Shown: positions 10,560 through 24,700 of the stretch, piece by piece
How the letters are laid out: each line of letters opens with the position of its first letter
How positions within the stretch are numbered: position 1 is the first letter of the stretch
Assembly (NCBI RefSeq): GCF_012489685.1
Contig: NC_080044.1
Coordinates: 58,581,507 to 58,645,506 of the forward strand
DNA from: Lotus japonicus
Lineage: Eukaryota > Streptophyta > Magnoliopsida > Fabales > Fabaceae
Direction of reading: 5' to 3'
DNA length: 64,000 nucleotides
Notes under the pieces: model-generated
What the model was told of the DNA's origin: nothing
Databases searched by the model: none
What the model saw: only the letters and a program-made list of their open reading frames with translations
Program-made: the position numbers and the translations under genes

Positions 10560-13500
10560 GAGGCTTCGCGGAGCTAACGTAATGAGCTACAACTTTGAAA
10601 AAGAAATTTTGTGAAGTTTCGACTTTTTGGAGGGTCCCGCGATTGTCGGAAGTTGTTAGATGCGGCCGCTCAAGAACATCAAATTCTCGACACAGTCTGC
10701 AATGAAAGGATCACACCTCATGCTACAAGTCGCGAAATTTCAGTCTGATTGAGTCCTCGCGGAGCTAACGTAACGAGCTACAACTTTGAAAAAGAACTTT
10801 TGTGAAGTTTCGACTTTCTGGAGGGTCCCGCGATTGTCGAAAGCTGTGAGATGCTGCCGCTCAAGAACATCAAATTTTCGACACAGTCTACAATGAAAGG
10901 ATCACACCTCAGGCTACAAGTCGCGAAATTTCAGTCTGATTGAGTCCAAGCGGAGCTAACTTAACGAGCTACAACTTTGAAAACTAAATTTTGTGAAGTT
11001 TCGACTTTTAGGAGTGTCCCGCGATTGTCGGAAGCTGTGAGATGGTGCTGCTCAAGAACATCAATTTCTCGACACTGTCTGCAATGAAAGGATCACACCT
11101 CAGGCTACAAGTTGCGAAATTTCAGTCTGATTGAGGCCACGCGGAGCTAACTTAACGTGCTACAACTTTAAAAAAGAACTTTTGTGAAGTTTCAACTTTT
11201 AGGAGGGTCCCGCGATTGTCGGAAGCTGTTAGATGCGCCCGCTCAAGAACATCAAATTATCGACACAGTCTGCAATGAAAGGATCACACCTCAGGCTACA
11301 AGTCGCGAAATTTCAGTCTGATTGAGGCCTCGCGGAGCTAACATAACGAGCTACAACTTTGAAAAAGAAATTTTGTGAAGTTTCGACTTTTTGGAGGGTC
11401 CCGCGATTGTCGGAAGTTGTTAGATGCGGCTCCTCAAGAACATCAAATTCTCGACACAATCTGCAATGAAAGGATCACACCTCATGCTACAAGTCGCGAA
11501 ATTTCAGTCTGATTGAGTCCTCGCAGAGCTAACGTAACGAGCTACAACTTTGAAAAAGAACTTTTGTGAAGTTTCGACTTTTGGGAGGGTCCCGCGATTG
11601 TCGGAAGCTGTTAGATGCGGCCGCTCAAGAACATCAAATTATCGACACAGTCTGCAATGAAAGGATCACACCTCAGGCTACAAGTCGCGAAATTTCAGTC
11701 TGATTGAGTCCAAGCGGAGCTAACTTAACGAGCTACAACTTTGAAAACTAAATTTTGTGAAGTTTCGACTTTTAGGAGTGTCCCGCGATTGTCGTAAGCT
11801 GTGAGATGGTGTAGCTCAAGAACATCAATTTCTCGACACTGTCTGCAATGAAAGGATCACACCTCAGGCTACAAGTTGCGAAATTTCAGTCTGATTGAGG
11901 CCACGCGGAGCTAACTTAACGTGCTACAACTTTAAAAAAGAACTTTTGTGAAGTTTCGACTTTTAGGAGGGTCCCGCGATTGTCGGAAGCTGTTAGATGC
12001 GGCCGCTCAAGAACTTCAAATTATCGACACAGTCTGCAATGAAAGGATCACACCTCAGGCTACAAGTTGCGAAATTTCAGTCTGATTGAGGCCAAGCGGA
12101 GCTAACTTAACGTGCTACAACTTTGAAAAAGAAATTTTGTGAAGTTTCGACTTTTGGGAGGGTCCCGCGATTGTCGGAAGTTGTTAGATGCGGCCGCTCA
12201 AGAACATCAAATTCTCGACACAGTTTGCAATGAAAGGATCACACCTCATGCTACAAGTCGCGAAGTTTCAGTCTGATTGAGTCCTCGCGGAGCTAACGTA
12301 ACGAGCTACAACTTTGAAAAAGAACTTTTGTGAAGTTTCGACTTTCTGGAGGGTCCCGCGATTGTCGAAAGCTGTGAGATGCTGCCGCTCAAGAACATCA
12401 AATTTTCGACACAGTCTGCAATGAAAGGATCACACCTCAGGCTACAAGTCGCGAAATTTCAGTCTGATTGAGTCCAAGCGGAGCTAACTTAACGAGCTAC
12501 AACTTTGAAAACTAAATTTTGTGAAGTTTCGACTTTTAGGAGTGTCCCGCGATTGTCGGAAGCTGTGAGATGGTGCTGCTCAAGAACATCAAATTATCGA
12601 CACAGTCTGCAATGAAAGGATCACACCTCAGGCTACAAGTCGCGAAATTTCAGTCTGATTGAGGCTTCGCGGAGCTAACGTAATGAGCTACAACTTTGAA
12701 AAAGAAATTTTGTGAAGTTTCGACTTTTTGGAGGGTCCCGCGATTGTCGGAAGTTGTTAGATGCGGCCGCTCAAGAACATCAAATTCTCGACACAGTCTG
12801 CAATGAAAGGATCACACCTCATGCTACAAGTCGCGAAATTTCAGTCTGATTGAGTCCTCGCGGAGCTAACGTAACGAGCTACAACTTTGAAAAAGAAGTT
12901 TTGTGAAGTTTCGACTTTTGGGAGGGTCCCGCGATTGTCGGAAGCTGTTAGATGCGGCCGCTCAAGAACATCAAATTATCGACACAGTCTGCAATGAAAG
13001 GATCACACCTCAGGCTACAAGTCGCGAAATTTCAGTCTGATTGAGTCCAAGCGGAGCTAACTTAACGAGCTACAACTTTGAAAACTAAATTTTGTGAAGT
13101 TTCGACTTTTAGGAGTGTCCCGCGATTGTCGTAAGCTGTGAGATGGTGTTGCTTAAGAACATCAATTTCTCGACACTGTCTGCAATGAAAGGATCACACC
13201 TCAGGCTACAAGTTGCGAAATTTCAGTCTGATTGAGGCCACGCGGAGCTAACTTAACGTGCTACAACTTTAAAAAAGAACTTTTGTGAAGTTTCAACTTT
13301 TATGAGGGTCCCGCGATTGTCGGAAGCTGTTAGATGCGCCCGCTCAAGAACATCAAATTATCGACACAGTCTGCAATGAAAGGATCACACCTCAGGCTAC
13401 AAGTCGCGAAATTTCAGTCTGATTGAGGCCTCGCGGAGCTAACATAACGAGCTACAACTTTGAAAAAGAAATTTTGTGAAGTTTCGACTTTTTGGAGGGT

Positions 13501-16500
13501 CCCGCGATTGTCGGAAGTTGTTAGATGCGGCCGCTCAAGAACATCAAATTCTCGACACAGTCTGCAATGAAAGGATCACACCTCATGCTACAAGTCGCGA
13601 AATTTCAGTCTGATTGAGACCTCGCGGAGCTAACGTAACGAGCTACAACTTTGAAAAAGAACTTTTGTGAAGTTTCGACTTTTGGGAGGGTCCCGCGATT
13701 GTCGGAAGCTGTTAGATGCGGCCGCTCAAGAACATCAAATTATCGACACAGTCTGCAATGAAAGGATCACACCTCAGGCTACAAGTCGCGAAATTTCAGT
13801 CTGATTGAGTCCAAGGGGAGCTAACTTAACGAGCTACAACTTTGAAAACTAAATTTTGTGAAGTTTCGACTTTTAGGAGTGTCCCGCGATTGTTGTAAGC
13901 TGTGAGATGGTGTTGCTCAAGAACATCAATTTCTCGACACTGTCTGCAATGAAAGGATCACACCTCAGGCTACAAGTTGCGAAATTTCAGTCTGATTGAG
14001 GCCACGCGGAGCTAACTTAACGTGCTACAACTTTAAAAAAGAACTTTTGTGAAGTTTCGACTTTTAGGAGGGTCCCGCGATTGTCGGAAGCTGTTAGATG
14101 CGGCCGCTCAAGAACTTCAAATTATCGACACAGTCTGCAATGAAAGGATCACACCTCAGGCTACAAGTCGCGAAATTTCAGTCTGATTGAGGCCTCGCGG
14201 AGCTAACGTAATGAGCTACAACTTTGAAAAAGAAATTTTGTGAAGTTTCGACTTTTGGGAGGGTCCCGCGATTGTCGGAAGTTGTTAGATGCGGCCGCTC
14301 AAGAACATCAAATTCTCGACACAGTTTGCAATGAAAGGATCACACCTCATGCTACAAGTCGCGAAGTTTCAGTCTGATTGAGTCCTCGCGGAGCTAACGT
14401 AACGAGCTACAACTTTGAAAAAGAACTTTTGTGAAGTTTCGACTTTCTGGAGGGTCCCGCGATTGTCGAAAGCTGTGAGATGCTGCCGCTCAAGAACATC
14501 AAATTTTCGACACAGTCTGCAATGAAAGGATCACACCTCAGGCTACAAGTCGCGAAATTTCAGTCTGATTGAGTCCAAGCGGAGCTAACTTAACGAGCTA
14601 CAACTTTGAAAACTAAATTTTGTGAAGTTTCGACTTTTAGGAGTGTCCCGCGATTGTCGGAAGCTGTGAGATGGTGCTGCTCAAGAACATCAAATTATCG
14701 ACACAGTCTGCAATGAAAGGATCACACCTCAGGCTACAAGTCGCGAAATTTCAGTCTGATTGAGGCTTCGCGGAGCTAACGTAATGAGCTACAACTTTGA
14801 AAAAGAAATTTTGTGAAGTTTCGACTTTTTGGAGGGTCCCGCGATTGTCGGAAGTTGTTAGATGCGGCCGCTCAAGAACATCAAATTCTCGACACAGTCT
14901 GCAATGAAAGGATCACACCTCATGCTACAAGTCGCGAAATTTCAGTCTGATTGAGTCCTCGCGGAGCTAACGTAACGAGCTACAACTTTGAAAAAGAACT
15001 TTTGTGAAGTTTCGACTTTTGGGAGGGTCCCGCGATTGTCGGAAGCTGTTAGATGCGGCCGCTCAAGAACATCAAATTATCGACACAGTCTGCAATGAAA
15101 GGATCACACCTCAGGCTACAAGTCACGAAATTTCAGTCTGATTGAGTCCAAGCGGAGCTAACTTAACGAGCTACAACTTTGAAAACTAAATTTTGTGAAG
15201 TTTCGACTTTTAGGAGTGTCCCGCGATTGTCGTAAGCTGTGAGATGGTGTTGCTTAAGAACATCAATTTCTCGACACTGTCTGCAATGAAAGGATCACAC
15301 CTCAGGCTACAAGTTGCGAAATTTCAGTCTGATTGAGGCCACGCGGAGCTAACTTAACGTGCTACAACTTTAAAAAAGAACTTTTGTGAAGTTTCAACTT
15401 TTATGAGGGTCCCGCGATTGTCGGAAGCTGTTAGATGCGCCCGCTCAAGAACATCAAATTATCGACACAGTCTGCAATGAAAGGATCACACCTCAGGCTA
15501 CAAGTCGCGAAATTTCAGTCTGATTGAGGCCTCGCGGAGCTAACATAACGAGCTACAACTTTGAAAAAGAAATTTTGTGAAGTTTCGACTTTTTGGAGGG
15601 TCCCGCGATTGTCGGAAGTTGTTAGATGCGGCCGCTCAAGAACATCAAATTCTCGACACAGTCTGCAATGAAAGGATCACACCTCATGCTACAAGTCGCG
15701 AAATTTCAGTCTGATTGAGACCTCGCGGAGCTAACGTAACGAGCTACAACTTTGAAAAAGAACTTTTGTGAAGTTTCGACTTTTGGGAGGGTCCCGCGAT
15801 TGTCGGAAGCTGTTAGATGCGGCCGCTCAAGAACATCAAATTATCGACACAGTCTGCAATGAAAGGATCACACCTCAGGCTACAAGTCGCGAAATTTCAG
15901 TCTGATTGAGTCCAAGCGGAGCTAACTTAACGAGCTACAACTTTGAAAACTAAATTTTGTGAAGTTTCGACTTTTAGGAGTGTCCCGCGATTGTCGTAAG
16001 CTGTGAGATGGTGTTGCTCAAGAACATCAATTTCTCGACACTGTCTGCAATGAAAGGATCACACCTCAGGCTACAAGTTGCGAAATTTCAGTCTGATTGA
16101 GGCCACGCGGAGCTAACTTAACGTGCTACAACTTTAAAAAAGAACTTTTGTGAAGTTTCGACTTTTAGGAGGGTCCCGCGATTGTCGGAAGCTGTTAGAT
16201 GCGGCCGCTCAAGAACTTCAAATTATCGACACAGTCTGCAATGAAAGGATCACACCTCAGGCTACAAGTCGCGAAATTTCAGTCTGATTGAGGCCTCGCG
16301 GAGCTAACGTAATGAGCTACAACTTTGAAAAAGAAATTTTGTGAAGTTTCGACTTTTGGGAGGGTCCCGCGATTGTCGGAAGTTGTTAGATGCGGCCGCT
16401 CAAGAACATCAAATTCTCGACACAGTTTGCAATGAAAGGATCACACCTCATGCTACAAGTCGCGAAGTTTCAGTCTGATTGAGTCCTCGCGGAGCTAACG

Positions 16501-16862
16501 TAACGAGCTACAACTTTGAAAAAGAACTTTTGTGAAGTTTCGACTTTCTGGAGGGTCCCGCGATTGTCGAAAGCTGTGAGATGCTGCCGCTCAAGAACAT
16601 CAAATTTTCGACACAGTCTGCAATGAAAGGATCACACCTCAGGCTACAAGTCGCGAAATTTCAGTCTGATTGAGTCCAAGCGGAGCTAACTTAACGAGCT
16701 ACAACTTTGAAAACTAAATTTTGTGAAGTTTCGACTTTTAGGAGTGTCCCGCGATTGTCGGAAGCTGTGAGATGGTGCTGCTCAAGAACATCAAATTATC
16801 GACACAGTCTGCAATGAAAGGATCACACCTCAGGCTACAAGTCGCGAAATTCCAGTCTGATT
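10560..16862. repeat. Three consecutive 11-monomer higher-order repeats of 2101 bp
   Basis: The GAGGCTT-tagged monomer begins at 10560, 12661, 14762 and 16863, each exactly 2101 bp (11 x 191) apart. The units at 12661 and 14762 share the tag order GAGGCTT, GAGTCCT, GAGTCCAAG, GAGGCCA, GAGGCCT, GAGACCT, GAGTCCAAG, GAGGCCA, GAGGCCT, GAGTCCT, GAGTCCAAG. They differ at only a few bases. The unit at 10560 has the same length but a different monomer mix, for example GAGTCCT in the slot of GAGACCT and a chimeric GAGGCCAAG monomer at 12088. A further copy of the 12661 type lies at 17436-19533 after an inserted trimer (16863-17435, 573 bp). It shares the rare AGTCACGAAA variant with the 14762 unit, 2674 bp away (14 x 191). 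Confidence 0.9.
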
Positions 16863-19800
16863 GAGGCTTCGCGGAGCTAACGTAATGAGCTACAACTTTG
16901 AAAAAGAAATTTTGTGAAGTTTCGACTTTTTGGAGGGTCCCGCGATTGTCGGAAGTTGTTAGATGCGGCCGCTCAAGAACATCAAATTCTCGACACAGTC
17001 TGCAATGAAAGGATCACACCTCATGCTACAAGTCGCGAAATTTCAGTCTGATTGAGTCCTCGCGGAGCTAACGTAACGAGCTACAACTTTGAAAAAGAAC
17101 TTTTGTGAAGTTTCGACTTTCTGGAGGGTCCCGCGATTGTCGAAAGCTGTGAGATGCTGCCGCTCAAGAACATCAAATTTTCGACACAGTCTACAATGAA
17201 AGGATCACACCTCAGGCTACAAGTCGCGAAATTTCAGTCTGATTGAGTCCAAGCGGAGCTAACTTAACGAGCTACAACTTTGAAAACTAAATTTTGTGAA
17301 GTTTCGACTTTTAGGAGTGTCCCGCGATTGTCGGAAGCTGTGAGATGGTGCTGCTCAAGAACATCAAATTATCGACACAGTCTGCAATGAAAGGATCACA
17401 CCTCAGGCTACAAGTCGCGAAATTTCAGTCTGATTGAGGCTTCGCGGAGCTAACGTAATGAGCTACAACTTTGAAAAAGAAATTTTGTGAAGTTTCGACT
17501 TTTTGGAGGGTCCCGCGATTGTCGGAAGTTGTTAGATGCGGCCGCTCAAGAACATCAAATTCTCGACACAGTCTGCAATGAAAGGATCACACCTCATGCT
17601 ACAAGTCGCGAAATTTCAGTCTGATTGAGTCCTCGCGGAGCTAACGTAACGAGCTACAACTTTGAAAAAGAACTTTTGTGAAGTTTCGACTTTTGGGAGG
17701 GTCCCGCGATTGTCGGAAGCTGTTAGATGCGGCCGCTCAAGAACATCAAATTATCGACACAGTCTGCAATGAAAGGATCACACCTCAGGCTACAAGTCAC
17801 GAAATTTCAGTCTGATTGAGTCCAAGCGGAGCTAACTTAACGAGCTACAACTTTGAAAACTAAATTTTGTGAAGTTTCGACTTTTAGGAGTGTCCCGCGA
17901 TTGTCGTAAGCTGTGAGATGGTGTTGCTTAAGAACATCAATTTCTCGACACTGTCTGCAATGAAAGGATCACACCTCAGGCTACAAGTTGCGAAATTTCA
18001 GTCTGATTGAGGCCACGCGGAGCTAACTTAACGTGCTACAACTTTAAAAAAGAACTTTTGTGAAGTTTCAACTTTTATGAGGGTCCCGCGATTGTCGGAA
18101 GCTGTTAGATGCGCCCGCTCAAGAACATCAAATTATCGACACAGTCTGCAATGAAAGGATCACACCTCAGGCTACAAGTCGCGAAATTTCAGTCTGATTG
18201 AGGCCTCGCGGAGCTAACATAACGAGCTACAACTTTGAAAAAGAAATTTTGTGAAGTTTCGACTTTTTGGAGGGTCCCGCGATTGTCGGAAGTTGTTAGA
18301 TGCGGCCGCTCAAGAACATCAAATTCTCGACACAGTCTGCAATGAAAGGATCACACCTCATGCTACAAGTCGCGAAATTTCAGTCTGATTGAGACCTCGC
18401 GGAGCTAACGTAACGAGCTACAACTTTGAAAAAGAACTTTTGTGAAGTTTCGACTTTTGGGAGGGTCCCGCGATTGTCGGAAGCTGTTAGATGCGGCCGC
18501 TCAAGAACATCAAATTATCGACACAGTCTGCAATGAAAGGATCACACCTCAGGCTACAAGTCGCGAAATTTCAGTCTGATTGAGTCCAAGCGGAGCTAAC
18601 TTAACGAGCTACAACTTTGAAAACTAAATTTTGTGAAGTTTCGACTTTTAGGAGTGTCCCGCGATTGTCGTAAGCTGTGAGATGGTGTTGCTCAAGAACA
18701 TCAATTTCTCGACACTGTCTGCAATGAAAGGATCACACCTCAGGCTACAAGTTGCGAAATTTCAGTCTGATTGAGGCCACGCGGAGCTAACTTAACGTGC
18801 TACAACTTTAAAAAAGAACTTTTGTGAAGTTTCGACTTTAGGAGGGTCCCGCGATTGTCGGAAGCTGTTAGATGCGGCCGCTCAAGAACTTCAAATTATC
18901 GACACAGTCTGCAATGAAAGGATCACACCTCAGGCTACAAGTCGCGAAATTTCAGTCTGATTGAGGCCTCGCGGAGCTAACGTAATGAGCTACAACTTTG
19001 AAAAAGAAATTTTGTGAAGTTTCGACTTTTGGAGGGTCCCGCGATTGTCGGAAGTTGTTAGATGCGGCCGCTCAAGAACATCAAATTCTCGACACAGTTT
19101 GCAATGAAAGGATCACACCTCATGCTACAAGTCGCGAAGTTTCAGTCTGATTGAGTCCTCGCGGAGCTAACGTAACGAGCTACAACTTTGAAAAAGAACT
19201 TTTGTGAAGTTTCGACTTTCTGGAGGTCCCGCGATTGTCGAAAGCTGTGAGATGCTGCCGCTCAAGAACATCAAATTTTCGACACAGTCTGCAATGAAAG
19301 GATCACACCTCAGGCTACAAGTCGCGAAATTTCAGTCTGATTGAGTCCAAGCGGAGCTAACTTAACGAGCTACAACTTTGAAAACTAAATTTTGTGAAGT
19401 TTCGACTTTTAGGAGTGTCCCGCGATTGTCGGAAGCTGTGAGATGGTGCTGCTCAAGAACATCAAATTATCGACACAGTCTGCAATGAAAGGATCACACC
19501 TCAGGCTACAAGTCGCGAAATTCCAGTCTGATTGAGGCTTCGCGGAGCTAACGTAATGAGCTACAACTTTGAAAAAGAAATTTTGTGAAGTTTCGACTTT
19601 TTGGAGGGTCCCGCGATTGTCGGAAGTTGTTAGATGCGGCCGCTCAAGAACATCAAATTCTCGACACAGTCTGCAATGAAAGGATCACACCTCATGCTAC
19701 AAGTCGCGAAATTTCAGTCTGATTGAGTCCTCGCGGAGCTAACGTAACGAGCTACAACTTTGAAAAAGAACTTTTGTGAAGTTTCGACTTTCTGGAGGGT

Positions 19801-20179
19801 CCCGCGATTGTCGAAAGCTGTGAGATGCTGCCGCTCAAGAACATCAAATTTTCGACACAGTCTACAATGAAAGGATCACACCTCAGGCTACAAGTCGCGA
19901 AATTTCAGTCTGATGAGTCCAAGCGGAGCTAACTTAACGAGCTACAACTTTGAAAACTAAATTTTGTGAAGTTTCGACTTTTAGGAGTGTCCCGCGATTG
20001 TCGGAAGCTGTGAGATGGTGCTGCTCAAGAACATCAATTTCTCGACACTGTCTGCAATGAAAGGATCACACCTCAGGCTACAAGTTGCGAAATTTCAGTC
20101 TGATTGAGGCCACGCGGAGCTAACTTAACGTGCTACAACTTTAAAAAAGAACTTTTGTGAAGTTTCAACTTTTAGGAGG

Positions 20180-21700
20180 GTCCCGCGATTGTCGGAAGCT
20201 GTTAGATGCGCCCGCTCAAGAACATCAAATTATCGACACAGTCTGCAATGAAAGGATCACACCTCAGGCTACAAGTCGCGAAATTTCAGTCTGATTGAGG
20301 CCTCGCGGAGCTAACATAACGAGCTACAACTTTGAAAAAGAAATTTTGTGAAGTTTCGACTTTTTGGAGGGTCCCGCGATTGTCGGAAGTTGTTAGATGC
20401 GGCTCCTCAAGAACATCAAATTCTCGACACAATCTGCAATGAAAGGATCACACCTCATGCTACAAGTCGCGAAATTTCAGTCTGATTGAGTCCTCGCAGA
20501 GCTAACGTAACGAGCTACAACTTTGAAAAAGAACTTTTGTGAAGTTTCGACTTTTGGGAGGGTCCCGCGATTGTCGGAAGCTGTTAGATGCGGCCGCTCA
20601 AGAACATCAAATTATCGACACATTCTGCAATGAAAGGATCACACCTCAGGCTACAAGTCGCGAAATTTCAGTCTGATTGAGTCCAAGCGGAGCTAACTTA
20701 ACGAGCTACAACTTTGAAAACTAAATTTTGTGAAGTTTCGACTTTTAGGAGTGTCCCGCGATTGTCGTAAGCTGTGAGATGGTGTTGCTCAAGAACATCA
20801 ATTTCTCGACACTGTCTGCAATGAAAGGATCACACCTCAGGCTACAAGTTGCGAAATTTCAGTCTGATTGAGGCCACGCGGAGCTAACTTAACGTGCTAC
20901 AACTTTAAAAAAGAACTTTTGTGAAGTTTCAACTTTTAGGAGGGTCCCGCGATTGTCGGAAGCTGTTAGATGCGCCCGCTCAAGAACATCAAATTATCGA
21001 CACAGTCTGCAATGAAAGGATCACACCTCAGGCTACAAGTCGCGAAATTTCAGTCTGATTGAGGCCTCGCGGAGCTAACATAACGAGCTACAACTTTGAA
21101 AAAGAAATTTTGTGAAGTTTCGACTTTTTGGAGGGTCCCGCGATTGTCGGAAGTTGTTAGATGCGGCTCCTCAAGAACATCAAATTCTCGACACAATCTG
21201 CAATGAAAGGATCACACCTCATGCTACAAGTCGCGAAATTTCAGTCTGATTGAGTCCTCGCAGAGCTAACGTAACGAGCTACAACTTTGAAAAAGAACTT
21301 TTGTGAAGTTTCGACTTTTGGGAGGGTCCCGCGATTGTCGGAAGCTGTTAGATGCGGCCGCTCAAGAACATCAAATTATCGACACATTCTGCAATGAAAG
21401 GATCACACCTCAGGCTACAAGTCGCGAAATTTCAGTCTGATTGAGTCCAAGCGGAGCTAACTTAACGAGCTACAACTTTGAAAACTAAATTTTGTGAAGT
21501 TTCGACTTTTAGGAGTGTCCCGCGATTGTCGTAAGCTGTGAGATGGTGTTGCTCAAGAACATCAATTTCTCGACACTGTCTGCAATGAAAGGATCACACC
21601 TCAGGCTACAAGTTGCGAAATTTCAGTCTGATTGAGGCCACGCGGAGCTAACTTAACGTGCTACAACTTTAAAAAAGAACTTTTGTGAAGTTTCGACTTT
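20180..21700. repeat. Recent 764-bp (4-monomer) tandem duplication inside the array
   Basis: A four-monomer block ordered GAGGCCA, GAGGCCT, GAGTCCT, GAGTCCAAG occurs twice in a row. Both copies carry the private variant ACACATTCTGC, at 20621 and 21385, 764 bp apart (4 x 191). A third occurrence of the variant is at 23676. Block edges are approximate. Confidence 0.7.
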
Positions 21701-24700
21701 TAGGAGGGTCCCGCGATTGTCGGAAGCTGTTAGATGCGGCCGCTCAAGAACTTCAAATTATCGACACAGTCTGCAATGAAAGGATCACACCTCAGGCTAC
21801 AAGTCGCGAAATTTCAGTCTGATTGAGGCCTCGCGGAGCTAACGTAATGAGCTACAACTTTGAAAAAGAAATTTTGTGAAGTTTCGACTTTTTGGAGGGT
21901 CCCGCGATTGTCGGAAGTTGTTAGATGCGGCCGCTCAAGAACATCAAATTCTCGACACAGTCTGCAATGAAAGGATCACACCTCATGCTACAAGTCGCGA
22001 AATTTCAGTCTGATTGAGTCCTCGCGGAGCTAACGTAACGAGCTACAACTTTGAAAAAGAACTTTTGTGAAGTTTCGACTTTCTGGAGGGTCCCGCGATT
22101 GTCGAAAGCTTTGAGATGCTGCCGCTCAAGAACATCAAATTTTCGACACAGTCTACAATGAAAGGATCACACCTCAGGCTACAAGTCGCGAAATTTCAGT
22201 CTGATTGAGTCCAAGCGGAGCTAACTTAACGAGCTACAACTTTGAAAACTAAATTTTGTGAAGTTTCGACTTTTAGGAGTGTCCCGCGATTGTCGTAAGC
22301 TGTGAGATGGTGTTGCTTAAGAACATCAATTTCTCGACACTGTCTGCAATGAAAGGATCACACCTCAGGCTACAAGTTGCGAAATTTCAGTCTGATTGAG
22401 GCCACGCGGAGCTAACTTAACGTGCTACAACTTTAAAAAAGAACTTTTGTGAAGTTTCAACTTTTATGAGGGTCCCGCGATTGTCGGAAGCTGTTAGATG
22501 CGCCCGCTCAAGAACATCAAATTATCGACACAGTCTGCAATGAAGGATCACACCTCAGGCTACAAGTCGCGAAATTTCAGTCTGATTGAGGCCTCGCGGA
22601 GCTAACATAACGAGCTACAACTTTGAAAAAGAAATTTTGTGAAGTTTCGACTTTTTGGAGGCTCCCGCGATTGTCGGAAGTTGTTAGATGCGGCCGCTCA
22701 AGAACATCAAATTCTCGACACAGTCTGCAATGAAAGGATCACACCTCATGCTACAAGTCGCGAAATTTCAGTCTGATTGAGACCTCGCGGAGCTAACGTA
22801 ACGAGCTACAACTTTGAAAAAGAACTTTTGTGAAGTTTCGACTTTTGGGAGGGTCCCGCGATTGTCGGAAGCTGTTAGATGCGGCCGCTCAAGAACATCA
22901 AATTATCGACACAGTCTGCAATGAAAGGATCACACCTCAGGCTACAAGTCGCGAAATTTCAGTCTGATTGAGTCCAAGCGGAGCTAACTTAACGAGCTAC
23001 AACTTTGAAAACTAAATTTTGTGAAGTTTCGACTTTTAGGAGTGTCCCGCGATTGTCGGAAGCTGTGAGATGGTGCTGCTCAAGAACATCAATTTCTCGA
23101 CACTGTCTGCAATGAAAGGATCACACCTCAGGCTACAAGTTGCGAAATTTCAGTCTGATTGAGGCCACGCGGAGCTAACTTAACGTGCTACAACTTTAAA
23201 AAAGAACTTTTGTGAAGTTTCAACTTTTAGGAGGGTCCCGCGATTGTCGGAAGCTGTTAGATGCGCCCGCTCAAGAACATCAAATTATCGACACAGTCTG
23301 CAATGAAAGGATCACACCTCAGGCTACAAGTCGCGAAATTTCAGTCTGATTGAGGCCTCGCGGAGCTAACATAACGAGCTACAACTTTGAAAAAGAAATT
23401 TTGTGAAGTTTCGACTTTTTGGAGGGTCCCGCGATTGTCGGAAGTTGTTAGATGCGGCTCCTCAAGAACATCAAATTCTCGACACAATCTGCAATGAAAG
23501 GATCACACCTCATGCTACAAGTCGCGAAATTTCAGTCTGATTGAGTCCTCGCAGAGCTAACGTAACGAGCTACAACTTTGAAAAAGAACTTTTGTGAAGT
23601 TTCGACTTTTGGGAGGGTCCCGCGATTGTCGGAAGCTGTTAGATGCGGCCGCTCAAGAACATCAAATTATCGACACATTCTGCAATGAAAGGATCACACC
23701 TCAGGCTACAAGTCGCGAAATTTCAGTCTGATTGAGTCCAAGCGGAGCTAACTTAACGAGCTACAACTTTGAAAACTAAATTTTGTGAAGTTTCGACTTT
23801 TAGGAGTGTCCCGCGATTGTCGTAAGCTGTGAGATGGTGTTGCTCAAGAACATCAATTTCTCGACACTGTCTGCAATGAAAGGATCACACCTCAGGCTAC
23901 AAGTTGCGAAATTTCAGTCTGATTGAGGCCACGCGGAGCTAACTTAACGTGCTACAACTTTAAAAAAGAACTTTTGTGAAGTTTCGACTTTTAGGAGGGT
24001 CCCGCGATTGTCGGAAGCTGTTAGATGCGGCCGCTCAGAACTTCAAATTATCGACACAGTCTGCAATGAAAGGATCACACCTCAGGCTACAAGTCGCGAA
24101 ATTTCAGTCTGATTGAGGCCTCGCGGAGCTAACGTAATGAGCTACAACTTTGAAAAAGAAATTTTGTGAAGTTTCGACTTTTTGGAGGGTCCCGCGATTG
24201 TCGGAAGTTGTTAGATGCGGCCGCTCAAGAACATCAAATTCTCGACACAGTCTGCAATGAAAGGATCACACCTCATGCTACAAGTCGCGAAATTTCAGTC
24301 TGATTGAGTCCTCGCGGAGCTAACGTAACGAGCTACAACTTTGAAAAAGAACTTTTGTGAAGTTTCGACTTTCTGGAGGGTCCCGCGATTGTCGAAAGCT
24401 GTGAGATGCTGCCGCTCAAGAACATCAAATTTTCGACACAGTCTACAATGAAAGGATCACACCTCAGGCTACAAGTCGCGAAATTTCAGTCTGATTGAGT
24501 CCAAGCGGAGCTAACTTAACGAGCTACAACTTTGAAAACTAAATTTTGTGAAGTTTCGACTTTTAGGAGTGTCCCGCGATTGTCGTAAGCTGTGAGATGG
24601 TGTTGCTTAAGAACATCAATTTCTCGACACTGTCTGCAATGAAAGGATCACACCTCAGGCTACAAGTTGGCGAAATTTCAGTCTGATTGAGGCCACGCGG

